Notes: a model not told the origin generated them from the letters alone. DNA of 64,000 nucleotides from GCA-2708415 sp964353185 (GCA_964353185.1 CAYGUV010000008.1:37590-101589); one strand, 5' to 3'. Counted from the stretch's first letter, positions 8,852-18,629 are shown. A program made the numbers and translations.

Positions 8852-10963
8852 TTGCAGAAATTTCAAGAGCTTATCGTTAATTCCTTTGCGGCACAAAAAA
8901 ACCGATTGTTTTTGTGGGTGCCATTCTTTTTAAGCATTGGAATAGGAACGTATTTTAACTTAAAAGCGGAGCCTTCGTTGATTTTATCTGTTTTAACAAC
9001 AGGCTTTATCGCGATAGTAACGGGTGTGTTTTGGAAACGTATTTTGTCAGACACGTTTATATTGCGCGCTATGTTTTTATGTCTTTTGGCTTTATTGATA
9101 ATGGCCGTTGGTTTTACGGCGGCAAAAATCAGAACGGATAGCATTTATGCGCCGATGATAATAAATGAAATGAAGTTCGCCAATATTGACGGACTGATAA
9201 AAACTATTGAGCCTTTGGAAAAAGGCAGCCGTATTGTTTTAACGGACTTAACAATTGAAAAATTAAATGCGGATAAAACCCCCCATTCGGTTCGCTTAAA
9301 AATATTGAAAGATGAAGGATTAAAAACAGGGCAGCGTGTTCGGGTTTTGGCGGCATTAAATCCACCATCAACACCTATTGCGCCCAATGCGTTTGATTTT
9401 CAAAGGTGGTCTTATTTTCAACAATTAGGCGGGGTTGGGTTTGCATATAACGCGCCAGAGATATTGGAAGATAAAAAAGGCAGTATTTTATCAAGCATCC
9501 GTCAGTCTATTACCAATACCATAATTGCCAATACTTCTGCGCCCGAACAATCCATTATCCTTGCCCTTATGACAGGGCAGCGAAAGGCGATTATTGAAGA
9601 AGATTGGGATGCCATGCGCGAATCAGGGTTGGCACATATGCTGGCCATTTCGGGGCTACATGTGGGGATGGTAGCAGGGGTTTTGTTCTTTTTTAGTCGG
9701 TTGATGATGGCGGGTTTTTCAGGATTTGCGCTTAAACATCCTATAAAAAAATATGCGGCCGTTATCGCCCTTGTCGGGGCGTTTTTCTATATGTTGATTG
9801 TGGGGGCAACAATACCCACGCAACGGGCAGTCATTATGGTGGGCTTGGCGATGCTTGCCATTTGTTTGGATCGATCACCTTTATCCTTAAGATTGGTGGC
9901 GTTGGCGGCAATTATTATCCTGCTTTATCGGCCAGAAAGTTTGGTGAGTATTAGTTTTCAAATGTCATTTGCGGCGGTCACGGCGTTGGTGGCTTTTTTT
10001 GAGAGTGTACGCCCCTTTATGCGCAGTATCTATTCGCGCGCAGGGTTTGTTCGTAAAATATTCATCTATTTTTTAGGTCTTAGTTTTACGACCATAATTG
10101 CAGGGACCGTTACGGGGTTATTCGGTCTGTATCATTTTCAGCAATATGCCATGTATGGATTATTGGCAAATTTATTTGCCGTACCCATTTTGTCATTTGG
10201 TGTCATGCCACTTTTGGTGCTTTCTTATTTATTAATGCCGTTTGGTTTGTCTAAATTTGTCTTAAATATTGCGGAATATGGAACAAGTTGGGTTTTAGCC
10301 ACCGCGCATTGGGTCGCGGGGTTGGAAGGGGCGGTCTTTAAAATAGCCAGTTTTCCTTCATGGGTGTTTATTGGATTGGTCCTTTGTTTTTGGGTGTGGG
10401 GAATATGGAAGGGACGAGAGAAGATTATTATTTTGCCGATTTTTGCAGGTTTAATTTTATTGATTGGGCTGACTAAGCAACCTGACATTCAAGTAACAGG
10501 ATCATCAGATTTAATTGCGGTAAGAGCGGATAATAAATTATGGCTTTCTTCTTATATTAAAGAGCGATTTATTGCAGATAATTGGTTGCGTCTTCAGGGA
10601 TTGGAAAAGCTAGATCGTTATAAATGGCCCAAAGAAGGAAGTGCGGATGGGTTTCCATTATCATGTGATTCATTTGGCTGTCGTGGTGAGATTGATGGGA
10701 ATAAGATAGCCGTAAGTTTATCTGATAAAGCATGGCGGGAGGATTGTGATTGGGCGGATATTATAATATCGCAAACACCTGTAAAAGATTATGAATGCAA
10801 ATCTACAACGGTTATTGATTATTTCGATTTATGGAGAAACGGGGCCTACGCAATATGGTTTATCAATAACGGCGTAGTGATCAAAAATGCAGAGGAGGAG
10901 CGCGGACTACGTCCATGGACACAAACCCGCGCAAATTCAAAAAATAAAGCGGGCATGGATTAA
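8852..10963 (+). CDS. comEC: ComEC/Rec2-family DNA uptake channel protein
   Basis: A 703-residue inner-membrane protein starting at TTG. It has N-terminal membrane segments (residues about 20-95), a DUF4131/OB-like soluble part to about 200, and the Competence domain with SGLHVGMVAG near 265-275 and about nine further membrane spans to about residue 535. The C-terminal soluble part (about 540-703) has paired cysteines but lacks the HxHxDH zinc motif of a metallo-beta-lactamase domain, so it is a degenerate version. ComEC passes single-stranded DNA into the cytoplasm during transformation. It ends 4 bases inside the convergent lexA. Confidence 0.9.
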   Translation: MQKFQELIVNSFAAQKNRLFLWVPFFLSIGIGTYFNLKAEPSLILSVLTTGFIAIVTGVFWKRILSDTFILRAMFLCLLALLIMAVGFTAAKIRTDSIYAPMIINEMKFANIDGLIKTIEPLEKGSRIVLTDLTIEKLNADKTPHSVRLKILKDEGLKTGQRVRVLAALNPPSTPIAPNAFDFQRWSYFQQLGGVGFAYNAPEILEDKKGSILSSIRQSITNTIIANTSAPEQSIILALMTGQRKAIIEEDWDAMRESGLAHMLAISGLHVGMVAGVLFFFSRLMMAGFSGFALKHPIKKYAAVIALVGAFFYMLIVGATIPTQRAVIMVGLAMLAICLDRSPLSLRLVALAAIIILLYRPESLVSISFQMSFAAVTALVAFFESVRPFMRSIYSRAGFVRKIFIYFLGLSFTTIIAGTVTGLFGLYHFQQYAMYGLLANLFAVPILSFGVMPLLVLSYLLMPFGLSKFVLNIAEYGTSWVLATAHWVAGLEGAVFKIASFPSWVFIGLVLCFWVWGIWKGREKIIILPIFAGLILLIGLTKQPDIQVTGSSDLIAVRADNKLWLSSYIKERFIADNWLRLQGLEKLDRYKWPKEGSADGFPLSCDSFGCRGEIDGNKIAVSLSDKAWREDCDWADIIISQTPVKDYECKSTTVIDYFDLWRNGAYAIWFINNGVVIKNAEEERGLRPWTQTRANSKNKAGMD

Positions 10964-11610
10964 TGATAGGTACGCATTAGACTGGCAAGCTTCCCTTGGA
11001 TTTGAACTTGCTCAGGTGAATATATTTGTTCTTGATATTCGTCATTCTCGGGAATGAGGATGATTTTGCCACCGCGGCGTTCAAAACGTTTTAGAGTCAC
11101 TTCTTCACCATCCACTAGGGCGACAATTATATCGCCATTATTGGCTTGTTCTGTTTTCTTTATAATCACGGTATCACCATCGTTAATACCTGCTTTAATC
11201 ATTGAATCTCCATCGACTTCAAGGGCGTAATGATCGCCGTTGCCTACCATCATGGGCGGGAGTTCAACAAAACCGTTTTCATCACGTATTGCTTCAATGG
11301 GCGAGCCAGCAGCAATACGTCCAAATAAGGGAATTTCGATTGTATTTGAAGCGATGGGCATTTGAACAACGTTGCTTTCGCCTTTATCTTCGTAACCATC
11401 AGGAAGTTTTTTCACCTCAAGCGCGCGGGCACGATTGGGTAATCTTTCAAGATAGCCACGCTCCACAAGTGCGGTAATAAGGCGGTGAATTCCTGATTTA
11501 GATTTTAGTCCCAATTCCTCCCGCATTTCATCGAAAGAGGGTGCAATGTCGCCCGTTTTCATGCGGTCATGGATAAGAATTAGTAGTTCGCGTTGTTTTT
11601 TGGTTAACAT
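10960..11610 (-). CDS. lexA: SOS repressor LexA
   Basis: A 216-residue repressor. The winged-helix DNA-binding domain covers residues 1-65, and the autocleavage bond is Ala101-Gly102 (FGRIAAGSP). The catalytic serine is S136 in GDSM and the lysine is K174 in VTLKRF. RecA-stimulated self-cleavage would derepress the SOS regulon. The promoter region carries three GTTC/ATTC half-sites 11 bases apart, so the gene is very probably autoregulated. It overlaps the end of comEC by 4 bases. Confidence 0.97.
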   Translation of the reverse strand: MLTKKQRELLILIHDRMKTGDIAPSFDEMREELGLKSKSGIHRLITALVERGYLERLPNRARALEVKKLPDGYEDKGESNVVQMPIASNTIEIPLFGRIAAGSPIEAIRDENGFVELPPMMVGNGDHYALEVDGDSMIKAGINDGDTVIIKKTEQANNGDIIVALVDGEEVTLKRFERRGGKIILIPENDEYQEQIYSPEQVQIQGKLASLMRTYH

Positions 11611-11635
11611 GGAATCTCCAGTAAATTTCGTATTT

Positions 11636-11661
11636 GTTCACTTAGAATTCTATCTATGTTC
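11636..11661 (-). promoter_or_regulatory. Tandem LexA operator upstream of lexA
   Basis: Three half-sites lie in the same orientation with exact 11-base spacing: GTTC at 11636-11639, ATTC at 11647-11650 and GTTC at 11658-11661. The alphaproteobacterial LexA box is GTTC-N7-GTTC, so these form two overlapping, one-mismatch boxes. They start 26 bases upstream of the lexA start codon, where a repressor would block transcription. Confidence 0.72.
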
Positions 11662-11671
11662 TTGTTTTGTG

Positions 11672-12463
11672 TCAATATCTAATTAAAAGCTTATTCAATT
11701 CTGCGCCAATATCGTCTTGTTTCATAAGGCTTTCGCCTATAAGAAACGCATTATAGCCTGCCTCTGCAAAACGTTTCATTTCATCGGGATGTGAAATGCC
11801 ACTTTCTGCCACTTTTAAAATATGGTCTGGAATTTCGTTCGCCAGACCAAGGCCCGTTTGTAAGGATACATCTAATGTTTTTAAGTTACGATTATTCACG
11901 CCGAGCATTTTTGGATTAAGGGCTAGGGCGCGTTTTAGTTCTTCCTCATCATGTACTTCGAATAAGACATCCATGCTTAAATCTGTTGAGAGGGCAAACA
12001 TATCTGCCGCCATTTCATCCGTAAGGCATGCCATTATCAGTAAGATACAATCTGCGCCCATAACGCGCGATTCGTAAATTTGATACAGATCAATCATAAA
12101 GTCCTTACGCAGCATTGGTAAGGACACATTAGCGCGAATGGCTTTAAAATAATCATCATGTCCTTGAAAATAGGGCTCATCCGTTAAAACGGATAAACAT
12201 GCCGCGCCATTTGTTTGGTATGTTTTGGCAATTTCTATCGGGTTAAAATCGGTGCGAATGATTCCTTTGCTAGGGGATGCTTTTTTGACCTCCGTAATAA
12301 GGGCATAACCATCTTTCGATTTATTTTGTAAAGCTTGTATAAAACCGCGAGTTAAATCAGAATCTTGAACCATCGATTTAAGGTCATTAAGAGGTGTTTG
12401 AACCTTTTTTGCATCAACATGTTGACGCTTATCAGCGCATATTTTTTCTAAGACTGTGCTCAT
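11672..12463 (-). CDS. trpC: Indole-3-glycerol phosphate synthase
   Basis: A 263-residue TIM barrel that closes the indole ring in tryptophan synthesis. The barrel residues are in place: EVKKASPSKGII (strand 1), LRKDFMID (catalytic lysine), LGVNNRNLKT and VAESGI near the C-terminus. It overlaps trpD by 4 bases and is the last gene of the trpGDC run. It is a monofunctional enzyme, not fused to TrpF. Confidence 0.96.
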   Translation of the reverse strand: MSTVLEKICADKRQHVDAKKVQTPLNDLKSMVQDSDLTRGFIQALQNKSKDGYALITEVKKASPSKGIIRTDFNPIEIAKTYQTNGAACLSVLTDEPYFQGHDDYFKAIRANVSLPMLRKDFMIDLYQIYESRVMGADCILLIMACLTDEMAADMFALSTDLSMDVLFEVHDEEELKRALALNPKMLGVNNRNLKTLDVSLQTGLGLANEIPDHILKVAESGISHPDEMKRFAEAGYNAFLIGESLMKQDDIGAELNKLLIRY

Positions 12464-13482
12464 GATGTGCTTTCTTGGGAAAAGGCAATGTAGCGAATAA
12501 GGACTTCTTGTGCTTTGCCACTATCAATGGCTTTGCCAGCCAAGATAACGCCTGCCTTTAAATCATCCACTTTTTCGTGCATAAGCAAAATGGCGGCTGA
12601 ATTTGCCAAAACGATATCGCGATAGGCATTATGCGCCCCATTAAATAAATCCAAAATCGCTTGTGCGTTTTGTTCTGCATCACCGCCTTTGAGATCATCT
12701 GGGTTTGCCGTGGCCAAACCAAAATCTTCGGGTGATAGAGTTTTTTCGGTAATAAGGCCGTTATCCAAAATCACAATATCTGTTTTATCTGTTGTGGTTA
12801 TTTCATCAAGACCATCGTGCCCATGCACCAGCCATGCTTTTTTTGTCCCTAAATTATGTAGAACTTCTGCCAAAGGACGCAGCCATTTTTTATCATATAC
12901 CCCAATTAATTGAAACTTTGTATCGGCAGGGTTTGCGAGGGGGCCAAGTAAATTGAATATTGTCCGCTTCCCAATTTTCTTGCGAATGGGTACGACATGT
13001 TTCATGGCCTGATGATGGGCGGGTGCCATTAAAAAGCAGAAATTTAACTCCTCTAACGCATTTTCTAATCTCACAATGGGCATATCCAAATTTATGCCTA
13101 AAGCCTCAAGCGCATCTGCCGCCCCTGATTTTGAGGAGGCGGCGCGATTGCCATGTTTTGCGATAGGAATACCGCATGCGGCCAAAACAAAACTAACTGC
13201 TGTGGAGATGTTGTAAGTGCTCATCCCGTCGCCGCCAGTGCCGCAACAATCAGTCGCAGTGTCGGGAGAATTAATAGTCGCTGCCATGTCACGCATAACA
13301 CGGGCTGCGCCTGTTATCTCACTCACGCTCTCTCCGCGTTTTGATAAGGTGATCAAAAAAGTTTCAATTTGACTTGAATCTGCATCACCACTCATGATTT
13401 CCTGCATAACAGAAATCATTGTTTCTTCAGTTAAAACAGAGCCTTGCGAAATAGAGTTTAGAGCAGAATTCAAATGGGTCAT
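12460..13482 (-). CDS. trpD: Anthranilate phosphoribosyltransferase
   Basis: Transfers phosphoribose from PRPP to anthranilate. The start at 13482 (MTHLNSAL, 340 residues) lies 4 bases after the trpG stop; an in-frame TTG at 13500 would overlap trpG. The PRPP-binding loop CCGTGGDGMSTYNIS and the conserved KHGNRAASSKSGAAD are present. It is fused to neither TrpG nor TrpC. It shares a coupled message with trpG and trpC. Confidence 0.95.
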   Translation of the reverse strand: MTHLNSALNSISQGSVLTEETMISVMQEIMSGDADSSQIETFLITLSKRGESVSEITGAARVMRDMAATINSPDTATDCCGTGGDGMSTYNISTAVSFVLAACGIPIAKHGNRAASSKSGAADALEALGINLDMPIVRLENALEELNFCFLMAPAHHQAMKHVVPIRKKIGKRTIFNLLGPLANPADTKFQLIGVYDKKWLRPLAEVLHNLGTKKAWLVHGHDGLDEITTTDKTDIVILDNGLITEKTLSPEDFGLATANPDDLKGGDAEQNAQAILDLFNGAHNAYRDIVLANSAAILLMHEKVDDLKAGVILAGKAIDSGKAQEVLIRYIAFSQESTS

Positions 13483-13486
13483 AATT

Positions 13487-14056
13487 TTAGAGCATATCAA
13501 GAAAGTTTTGAATCATGGCATGGCCGTGTTGCGTGGCAATACTTTCGGGATGAAACTGTACACCGTGCAAAGGCTTTTCTTTGTGTTGCAGCCCCATGAT
13601 GATGTCATCATCGGTTTTTGCAGTTATTTCAAAACAGTCGGGTAGGGATTCTTTTTCAACTATTAAAGAATGATATCGAGTTGCCTCGAATGGGGATGGC
13701 AATCCTTTAAATACGCTTTGTTCGTTATGATACATTTGGGATGTTTTACCGTGCATTGGGGCGGGCGCACGGATGACTTTGCCGCCGTAAACTTGCCCTA
13801 AACATTGATGTCCCAAACAAACACCGAATAGGGGTAAGTCATTATCTGCGGCTGCTTTGATTAGATCCATACAAATACCCGCACGGTCAGGGTCGCTTGG
13901 CCCTGGTGAAATCATTACACCTTTTGGATTAAGTTTTAAAACTTCGTCAATTGTAATTTCATCATTACGATAGATATCAGTTTGCGCGCCAAGCTCACCC
14001 AGATATTGAACGAGGTTATACGTAAAGCTGTCATAATTATCTATCAACACAATCAT
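13487..14056 (-). CDS. trpG: Anthranilate synthase glutamine amidotransferase subunit
   Basis: Class I glutamine amidotransferase that supplies ammonia to TrpE (and possibly to PabB). The start at 14056 (MIVLIDNYDSFTYNL, 189 residues) is the family's standard N-terminus; 12 further in-frame codons upstream are unlikely to be used. The nucleophile cysteine is in FGVCLGHQCLG and the His-Glu pair in QFHPESIAT. Unusually, its partner trpE is 1.2 kb away, separated by an opposite-strand deacetylase gene. Confidence 0.95.
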   Translation of the reverse strand: MIVLIDNYDSFTYNLVQYLGELGAQTDIYRNDEITIDEVLKLNPKGVMISPGPSDPDRAGICMDLIKAAADNDLPLFGVCLGHQCLGQVYGGKVIRAPAPMHGKTSQMYHNEQSVFKGLPSPFEATRYHSLIVEKESLPDCFEITAKTDDDIIMGLQHKEKPLHGVQFHPESIATQHGHAMIQNFLDML

Positions 14057-14113
14057 GGTATTCGTTATGACGGAACTATGGACGCAATGCAAGGCTATTG
14101 GTATTGTATTCGT

Positions 14114-15214
14114 ATGAAAAGAAACACAAAAAACAATAAGCCAAAGCGTGACCCTAAAGTTTTTATCCGTTTTCTGGCGATTGCAATTTTATTGATGTTA
14201 ATTATCGATTTTGTCTTTTGGCGCGATGGACGTCCGTATTTATATAAAGATGAAGTTGTTACATCAGACGTGCCTGAGATAGTTGAAAAAATTGAAGAGC
14301 CAGTATTGGTAACGCCTGAAGAGGGGGATTATTTTGAAGCGCCTGTTGAAGACACCTCTATTTCAAAAGAGGATGAAGATCTTATAGATTTCATTCTAGG
14401 CTTTGGTGAGGGGTTTCAAGAAGAGAGCGAGGTACTTTTAATTCCCGAACTGCCCGAAGCGGTTCAAGATTTAAAAGCAGATCCGCCGTCAGAACCAGTG
14501 ATTGTACCATCTGATAAGGATGAGGTTTCACTTGAGAATAACAATAACAAGCGTGGTAAAATTGCCATTGTGATTGATGATGTCGGCATGAATTTAAAGC
14601 AAAGTCGCGCGGCAATTGCGTTGCCATCCGAAGTGACGTTGGCCTTTTTACCTTATGCTGAGCAAGTCGTATCTTTGAGTAATCAAGCCAATGAAGAAGG
14701 CCATGAAGTTATTATTCATGCACCGATGGAAGCCATGAATAGTTCCGTATCATTAGGACCGATGGCGTTGATGTCAGATATGAGCTATGGAGAGTTTAAA
14801 AATGAATTTAATAAAATTGCCAATAGTTTCGAGGGGTATGTAGGGCTTAATAATCATATGGGTAGCAAACTAACGCAAAGCAAAGAACATATGGCATATT
14901 TGATGGAAAATCTGAAAAAGAAGAATATGTATTTTTTAGATTCCAGAACAATTCATACATCTGTAGCGGCGGACATGGCCAAGGCATATGGCGTGCCGTC
15001 TATTACGCGCGATGTTTTTTTGGATCACGAGGAAACGAAAGAATATACATTGAATGCTTTAAAGGATGTTGAACGTATTGCCCGTGAAAATGGGTTTGCT
15101 GTTGCGATTGGGCATCCAAAAGCCATAACGATTGAAGCCTTGGAAGAATGGATACCGACGTTAAATGCCAAAGGTTTAGAATTGGTAAAGGTTAGTGAGA
15201 TTATCCCAAAGTAA
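14114..15214 (+). CDS. YibQ-type divergent polysaccharide deacetylase (DUF610)
   Basis: The ATG at 14114 gives 366 residues. A lysine-rich N-terminus is followed by one membrane anchor (FIRFLAIAILLMLIIDFVFW), an acidic proline-rich linker to about residue 145, and a NodB-like barrel. Family motifs are IAIVIDDVG, IIHAPMEA, GLNNHMGS, FLDSRT, ITRDVFLD and AIGHPKA. The domain would face the periplasm; the substrate is not known, although related proteins are linked to peptidoglycan or envelope maintenance. It lies on the plus strand between trpG and trpE, interrupting a normally continuous trp cluster. Confidence 0.88.
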   Translation: MKRNTKNNKPKRDPKVFIRFLAIAILLMLIIDFVFWRDGRPYLYKDEVVTSDVPEIVEKIEEPVLVTPEEGDYFEAPVEDTSISKEDEDLIDFILGFGEGFQEESEVLLIPELPEAVQDLKADPPSEPVIVPSDKDEVSLENNNNKRGKIAIVIDDVGMNLKQSRAAIALPSEVTLAFLPYAEQVVSLSNQANEEGHEVIIHAPMEAMNSSVSLGPMALMSDMSYGEFKNEFNKIANSFEGYVGLNNHMGSKLTQSKEHMAYLMENLKKKNMYFLDSRTIHTSVAADMAKAYGVPSITRDVFLDHEETKEYTLNALKDVERIARENGFAVAIGHPKAITIEALEEWIPTLNAKGLELVKVSEIIPK

Positions 15215-15239
15215 TGGCAGTCTTTAGTCTTACGACCTT

Positions 15240-16718
15240 TTAAAAATTTCTATTACGTTGCGCAAGTTCAATTGCGTTTTCGGCAGCGTTAATAACCGCG
15301 CGCGCTTTATTTACGCTTTCTTGATATTCAAATTCGGGGTCGCTGTCAGCAACGACACCACCGCCAGCCTGAATATATACTTTTCCATCTTTGACCAATG
15401 CGGTTCTAAGGGCTATGCAGGTGTCTAAATCACCATTCCCATCCATATAACCAACGCATCCTGCGTAGAATGAGCGTCTAGTCGGCTCAAGGTCTTCGAT
15501 AATTTCCATGGCGCGAATTTTGGGTGCGCCGCTTGTGGTGCCTGCGGGAAAGCCAGCGAAAAGAGCGTCGATGGAATCTTTATCCTCTTGAAGCTCACCT
15601 TCGACGTTTGAGACGATATGCATCACGTGGGAATATAATTCTATCTTGAATTGATCCGTGATGGTGACGGTTGATTTTTTGGCAACGCGGCCCACATCAT
15701 TACGCCCCAAATCAAGCAGCATAAGATGTTCTGCGCGTTCTTTGGCGTCGTTGAGAAGATCATCAGCCAAGAGTTTATCTTCGGCGGAATCTTTACCGCG
15801 CTTACGGGTGCCAGCAATGGGACGAATGGTTATTTTATTATTTCGCAAACGAACCAATATTTCAGGGCTGGAGCCAACAATCGCGAAGCCATCAAAGTTT
15901 ATATAAAATAAAAACGGTGAGGGGTTAAGGCGGCGAAGGCTGCGGTATAAATCGAAAGCAGGTAGGTCAAAATCAACAGAAAAACGTTGGGATAATACGG
16001 CTTGAAATATTTCCCCTGCCATAATCTCTTCTTTGGCTTTGATGACCATTTGGTGAAAGTCATCACGGGTCATATTGCTTTTGGCCTCGGGGATGTCTTT
16101 TATCTTTGTTTGAGAGTGAATATATGAGCCATCAATGGGTTGATTTAAACGGTTGTATAAATCATTTAATCTTTGTTGGGCGTGCGTGTATGTAGTGTCT
16201 GCGTCTGTATCAGAATTGTTTTTATGATCACGTACAGGTGTGGCAAGGCACATCATATTGCGGACATTATCGAATAACACCATTTGCGTAGGGCGCATCA
16301 TGATGCTGTCTTCGATGTTTAAGTCATCGGGGTTATTATCAGCGATATTTTCGACCCACCTGACGCAATCATAACCCAGATAGCCAAATAAACCAGAAGC
16401 GGCCATGGGCGGCAATGTTTCATCCACAACATCAATTTTGCTTTCATTTAAATGGCTGCGTAATGATTGAAGGGGGTTTTTGGTTGTTCTATCTGTTTTC
16501 CAGACAAGATCGGGGTTTAACCCTATGGCAGAATAACGGCCCAATGTTGCGCCGCCTTCAACGGATTCTAGCAAGAAAGAATAGGGGGCATGCCCCGCGA
16601 GTTTTAAAAAGGCGGATACTGGCGTTTCTAAATCTGCGGGAATCCATTGCCAAAGGACTTGTGATTTTCCATCGGTGAAATTCTTTTTAAAGCTATCGTA
16701 AGAAGGCGCATTATCCAT
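15240..16718 (-). CDS. trpE: Anthranilate synthase component I
   Basis: A 492-residue chorismate-utilising enzyme that makes anthranilate with ammonia from TrpG. The N-terminal region has the tryptophan feedback-site motif SFLLESVEGG. The C-terminal catalytic domain shows EIFQAVLSQRF, GTRKRGK, DLGRNDVGRV and FPAGTTSGAPKIRAME. It starts 12 bases after ppiD, so it probably shares the ppiD promoter rather than being driven with trpGDC. Length is typical of the stand-alone form. Confidence 0.96.
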   Translation of the reverse strand: MDNAPSYDSFKKNFTDGKSQVLWQWIPADLETPVSAFLKLAGHAPYSFLLESVEGGATLGRYSAIGLNPDLVWKTDRTTKNPLQSLRSHLNESKIDVVDETLPPMAASGLFGYLGYDCVRWVENIADNNPDDLNIEDSIMMRPTQMVLFDNVRNMMCLATPVRDHKNNSDTDADTTYTHAQQRLNDLYNRLNQPIDGSYIHSQTKIKDIPEAKSNMTRDDFHQMVIKAKEEIMAGEIFQAVLSQRFSVDFDLPAFDLYRSLRRLNPSPFLFYINFDGFAIVGSSPEILVRLRNNKITIRPIAGTRKRGKDSAEDKLLADDLLNDAKERAEHLMLLDLGRNDVGRVAKKSTVTITDQFKIELYSHVMHIVSNVEGELQEDKDSIDALFAGFPAGTTSGAPKIRAMEIIEDLEPTRRSFYAGCVGYMDGNGDLDTCIALRTALVKDGKVYIQAGGGVVADSDPEFEYQESVNKARAVINAAENAIELAQRNRNF

Positions 16719-16730
16719 TATTTTGCTTTT

Positions 16731-18629
16731 TTATTGACCTGCTGGCGTACCATAAACTTGCTGAAGAAGGGCATCGTTGATACGCACTTTATATTTATCC
16801 AAAAGGGAGATCATATATTGCCCCATAATTTCTTGACCCAAATACTGGCTGTTTTGTTTTTGAATTTCTTCAATTTCTTTGTCAGCATTTTGGGTATCTG
16901 GTAATTCAATTTTTGTCACTTTACCAATTAAAAAGCCGTTTTTCGTTTGGATTTTTAATACATCATCTTGATCTGCATCAAAAATTTGACTGAGTGCGAT
17001 GAAGGATAAGTCTTTATTCGTTGCATCACCACGTTTTAGGCCATTGAAATCTTTAACGGATAAGTTGAAATCTTTTTGAGCTTTTTCAAAATCATCATCG
17101 GTATTGACTGCGGCAAAAACCTCTTCGGCGCGTGCCTGATTGGTGAGTGTGCGTTGTTGCGCCATCCAATCTTTTTCTAATTCACCACGTACATCAGAAA
17201 AAGGCTTGTAAGAAAGCGGCTCAACCGCGTCAATTCGCACAACGATATATCTGCCATCGGCCATTTCCATCACAGGCGACACTTCACCAATATTAAAGTC
17301 AAACGCGGTTTCGAGTATTTGAACTTTGTCACCTTGATAGCCAGCAAGGGCGTCTTTACCATTTGCCATGCCGCCTACGGTAAGGCTTTTAAATGTTTCA
17401 GTTGTAAGACCCATTTCCGCCACGGCTGTTTCAAGAGGCTCACCACTTGCTAATTGATCGTCTAGCGTATTTGCGGCATTGACGAGGTCATCGATCAGAC
17501 GTTCTTGTTTAAGGTTTTTACGAATATCTTCTTTGACAGAATCAAAAGGTGTTGTCTGAGGCGGTGTAATATCTTGAACCGTAATAATGTGCCATCCAAG
17601 AGGGGATTCAATGGGGCCAACTGCTTCGCCCTTTTTGGCTTTGAAGCTAGGCCCAGCGATATTTTCTGTTAGGGTTGTTTTACTAAATTTATTTTCACCC
17701 AAGTAAGATGTGGTGTTGTTGGTGATTTTAAGAACAGCTTTTTCAAGGGTTTTTTCGGTCTCAAGAGCGTTAATAATTTCTTGAGCCTGTTGTTGTTCTT
17801 TTACCACTGCTTGTTGAAGAGTGCGTTGTTCTGGCTTTTTATAGCTTTCGATTGTGTCGTCGTAAACATCGCGAACTTCGTCTTCTGTGATCTCAATTTT
17901 CTTTTCGATCATATCTGAGGTAAGAGTTGCAATCGTAATGTCACGTGTCTCAGGAATGGCAAAATTAATTTTGCGCGCGTCATAAAATTTCTGAAGCTGT
18001 TCTTCCGTTGGATTTTCTAACCCTTTCTCATCAGCAGCTTTAAGTAAAAAGCCTTTAACGTTGCGGGTTTCATTTTGAAATTGATACATAGCCTTTGCTT
18101 GTTCAATGGGCAATTCTTGGATATTGGCGGCCATTGAGTTTTGAAGCAGATCCACTGCAATTTCTTCACGCACAGCAGATATGAATTCGTTTTCTGAAAT
18201 TCCTTGTGATCTTAAGATTTGTACCAAGGCATCACGCTTGCTACCGCCATTGGTAGGGATATTGTCGGTCATACGTTTGATTTGATTGGCAACCGTATCA
18301 TCATTGGGACGAAGGCCAATTTTTGTAGCCTCATGCGCCAAAATTTTATTTTGAATTTCACTGCGTAGGGCTTGATTAATGAGGCCACGCTCATAAGCCT
18401 CTTGAGGGCTTATTTGTTGGGCAGACAAGATGCGGCGTAAGGTTTTATCAAATTCATTGATTCCAATTTCAACATTTTTCCCTTTGGCGACAATATTGCT
18501 AGTCAGGCCTCCACGAAAAAATCCACCAACATCGGTAAGCACGAGTCCTCCAACAGCCAAGGCCATAAAGCCTAGCAGGATAAATTTCAAAAAACCTTGT
18601 TTTGCGCCATCGCGCATTGCCCGTAACAT
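16731..18629 (-). CDS. ppiD: Periplasmic folding chaperone PpiD (SurA_N/parvulin type)
   Basis: A 632-residue protein anchored by one N-terminal membrane segment (residues about 15-38), then a SurA_N-like helical chaperone domain and a parvulin-type peptidyl-prolyl isomerase domain around residues 255-350 (EAVGPIESPLGWHII). The remainder is another helical and parvulin-like region. It stands at the SecYEG exit and helps release and fold exported proteins in PpiD-type systems. It diverges from tpiA over a 93-bp gap and leads into trpE. Confidence 0.92.
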   Translation of the reverse strand: MLRAMRDGAKQGFLKFILLGFMALAVGGLVLTDVGGFFRGGLTSNIVAKGKNVEIGINEFDKTLRRILSAQQISPQEAYERGLINQALRSEIQNKILAHEATKIGLRPNDDTVANQIKRMTDNIPTNGGSKRDALVQILRSQGISENEFISAVREEIAVDLLQNSMAANIQELPIEQAKAMYQFQNETRNVKGFLLKAADEKGLENPTEEQLQKFYDARKINFAIPETRDITIATLTSDMIEKKIEITEDEVRDVYDDTIESYKKPEQRTLQQAVVKEQQQAQEIINALETEKTLEKAVLKITNNTTSYLGENKFSKTTLTENIAGPSFKAKKGEAVGPIESPLGWHIITVQDITPPQTTPFDSVKEDIRKNLKQERLIDDLVNAANTLDDQLASGEPLETAVAEMGLTTETFKSLTVGGMANGKDALAGYQGDKVQILETAFDFNIGEVSPVMEMADGRYIVVRIDAVEPLSYKPFSDVRGELEKDWMAQQRTLTNQARAEEVFAAVNTDDDFEKAQKDFNLSVKDFNGLKRGDATNKDLSFIALSQIFDADQDDVLKIQTKNGFLIGKVTKIELPDTQNADKEIEEIQKQNSQYLGQEIMGQYMISLLDKYKVRINDALLQQVYGTPAGQ

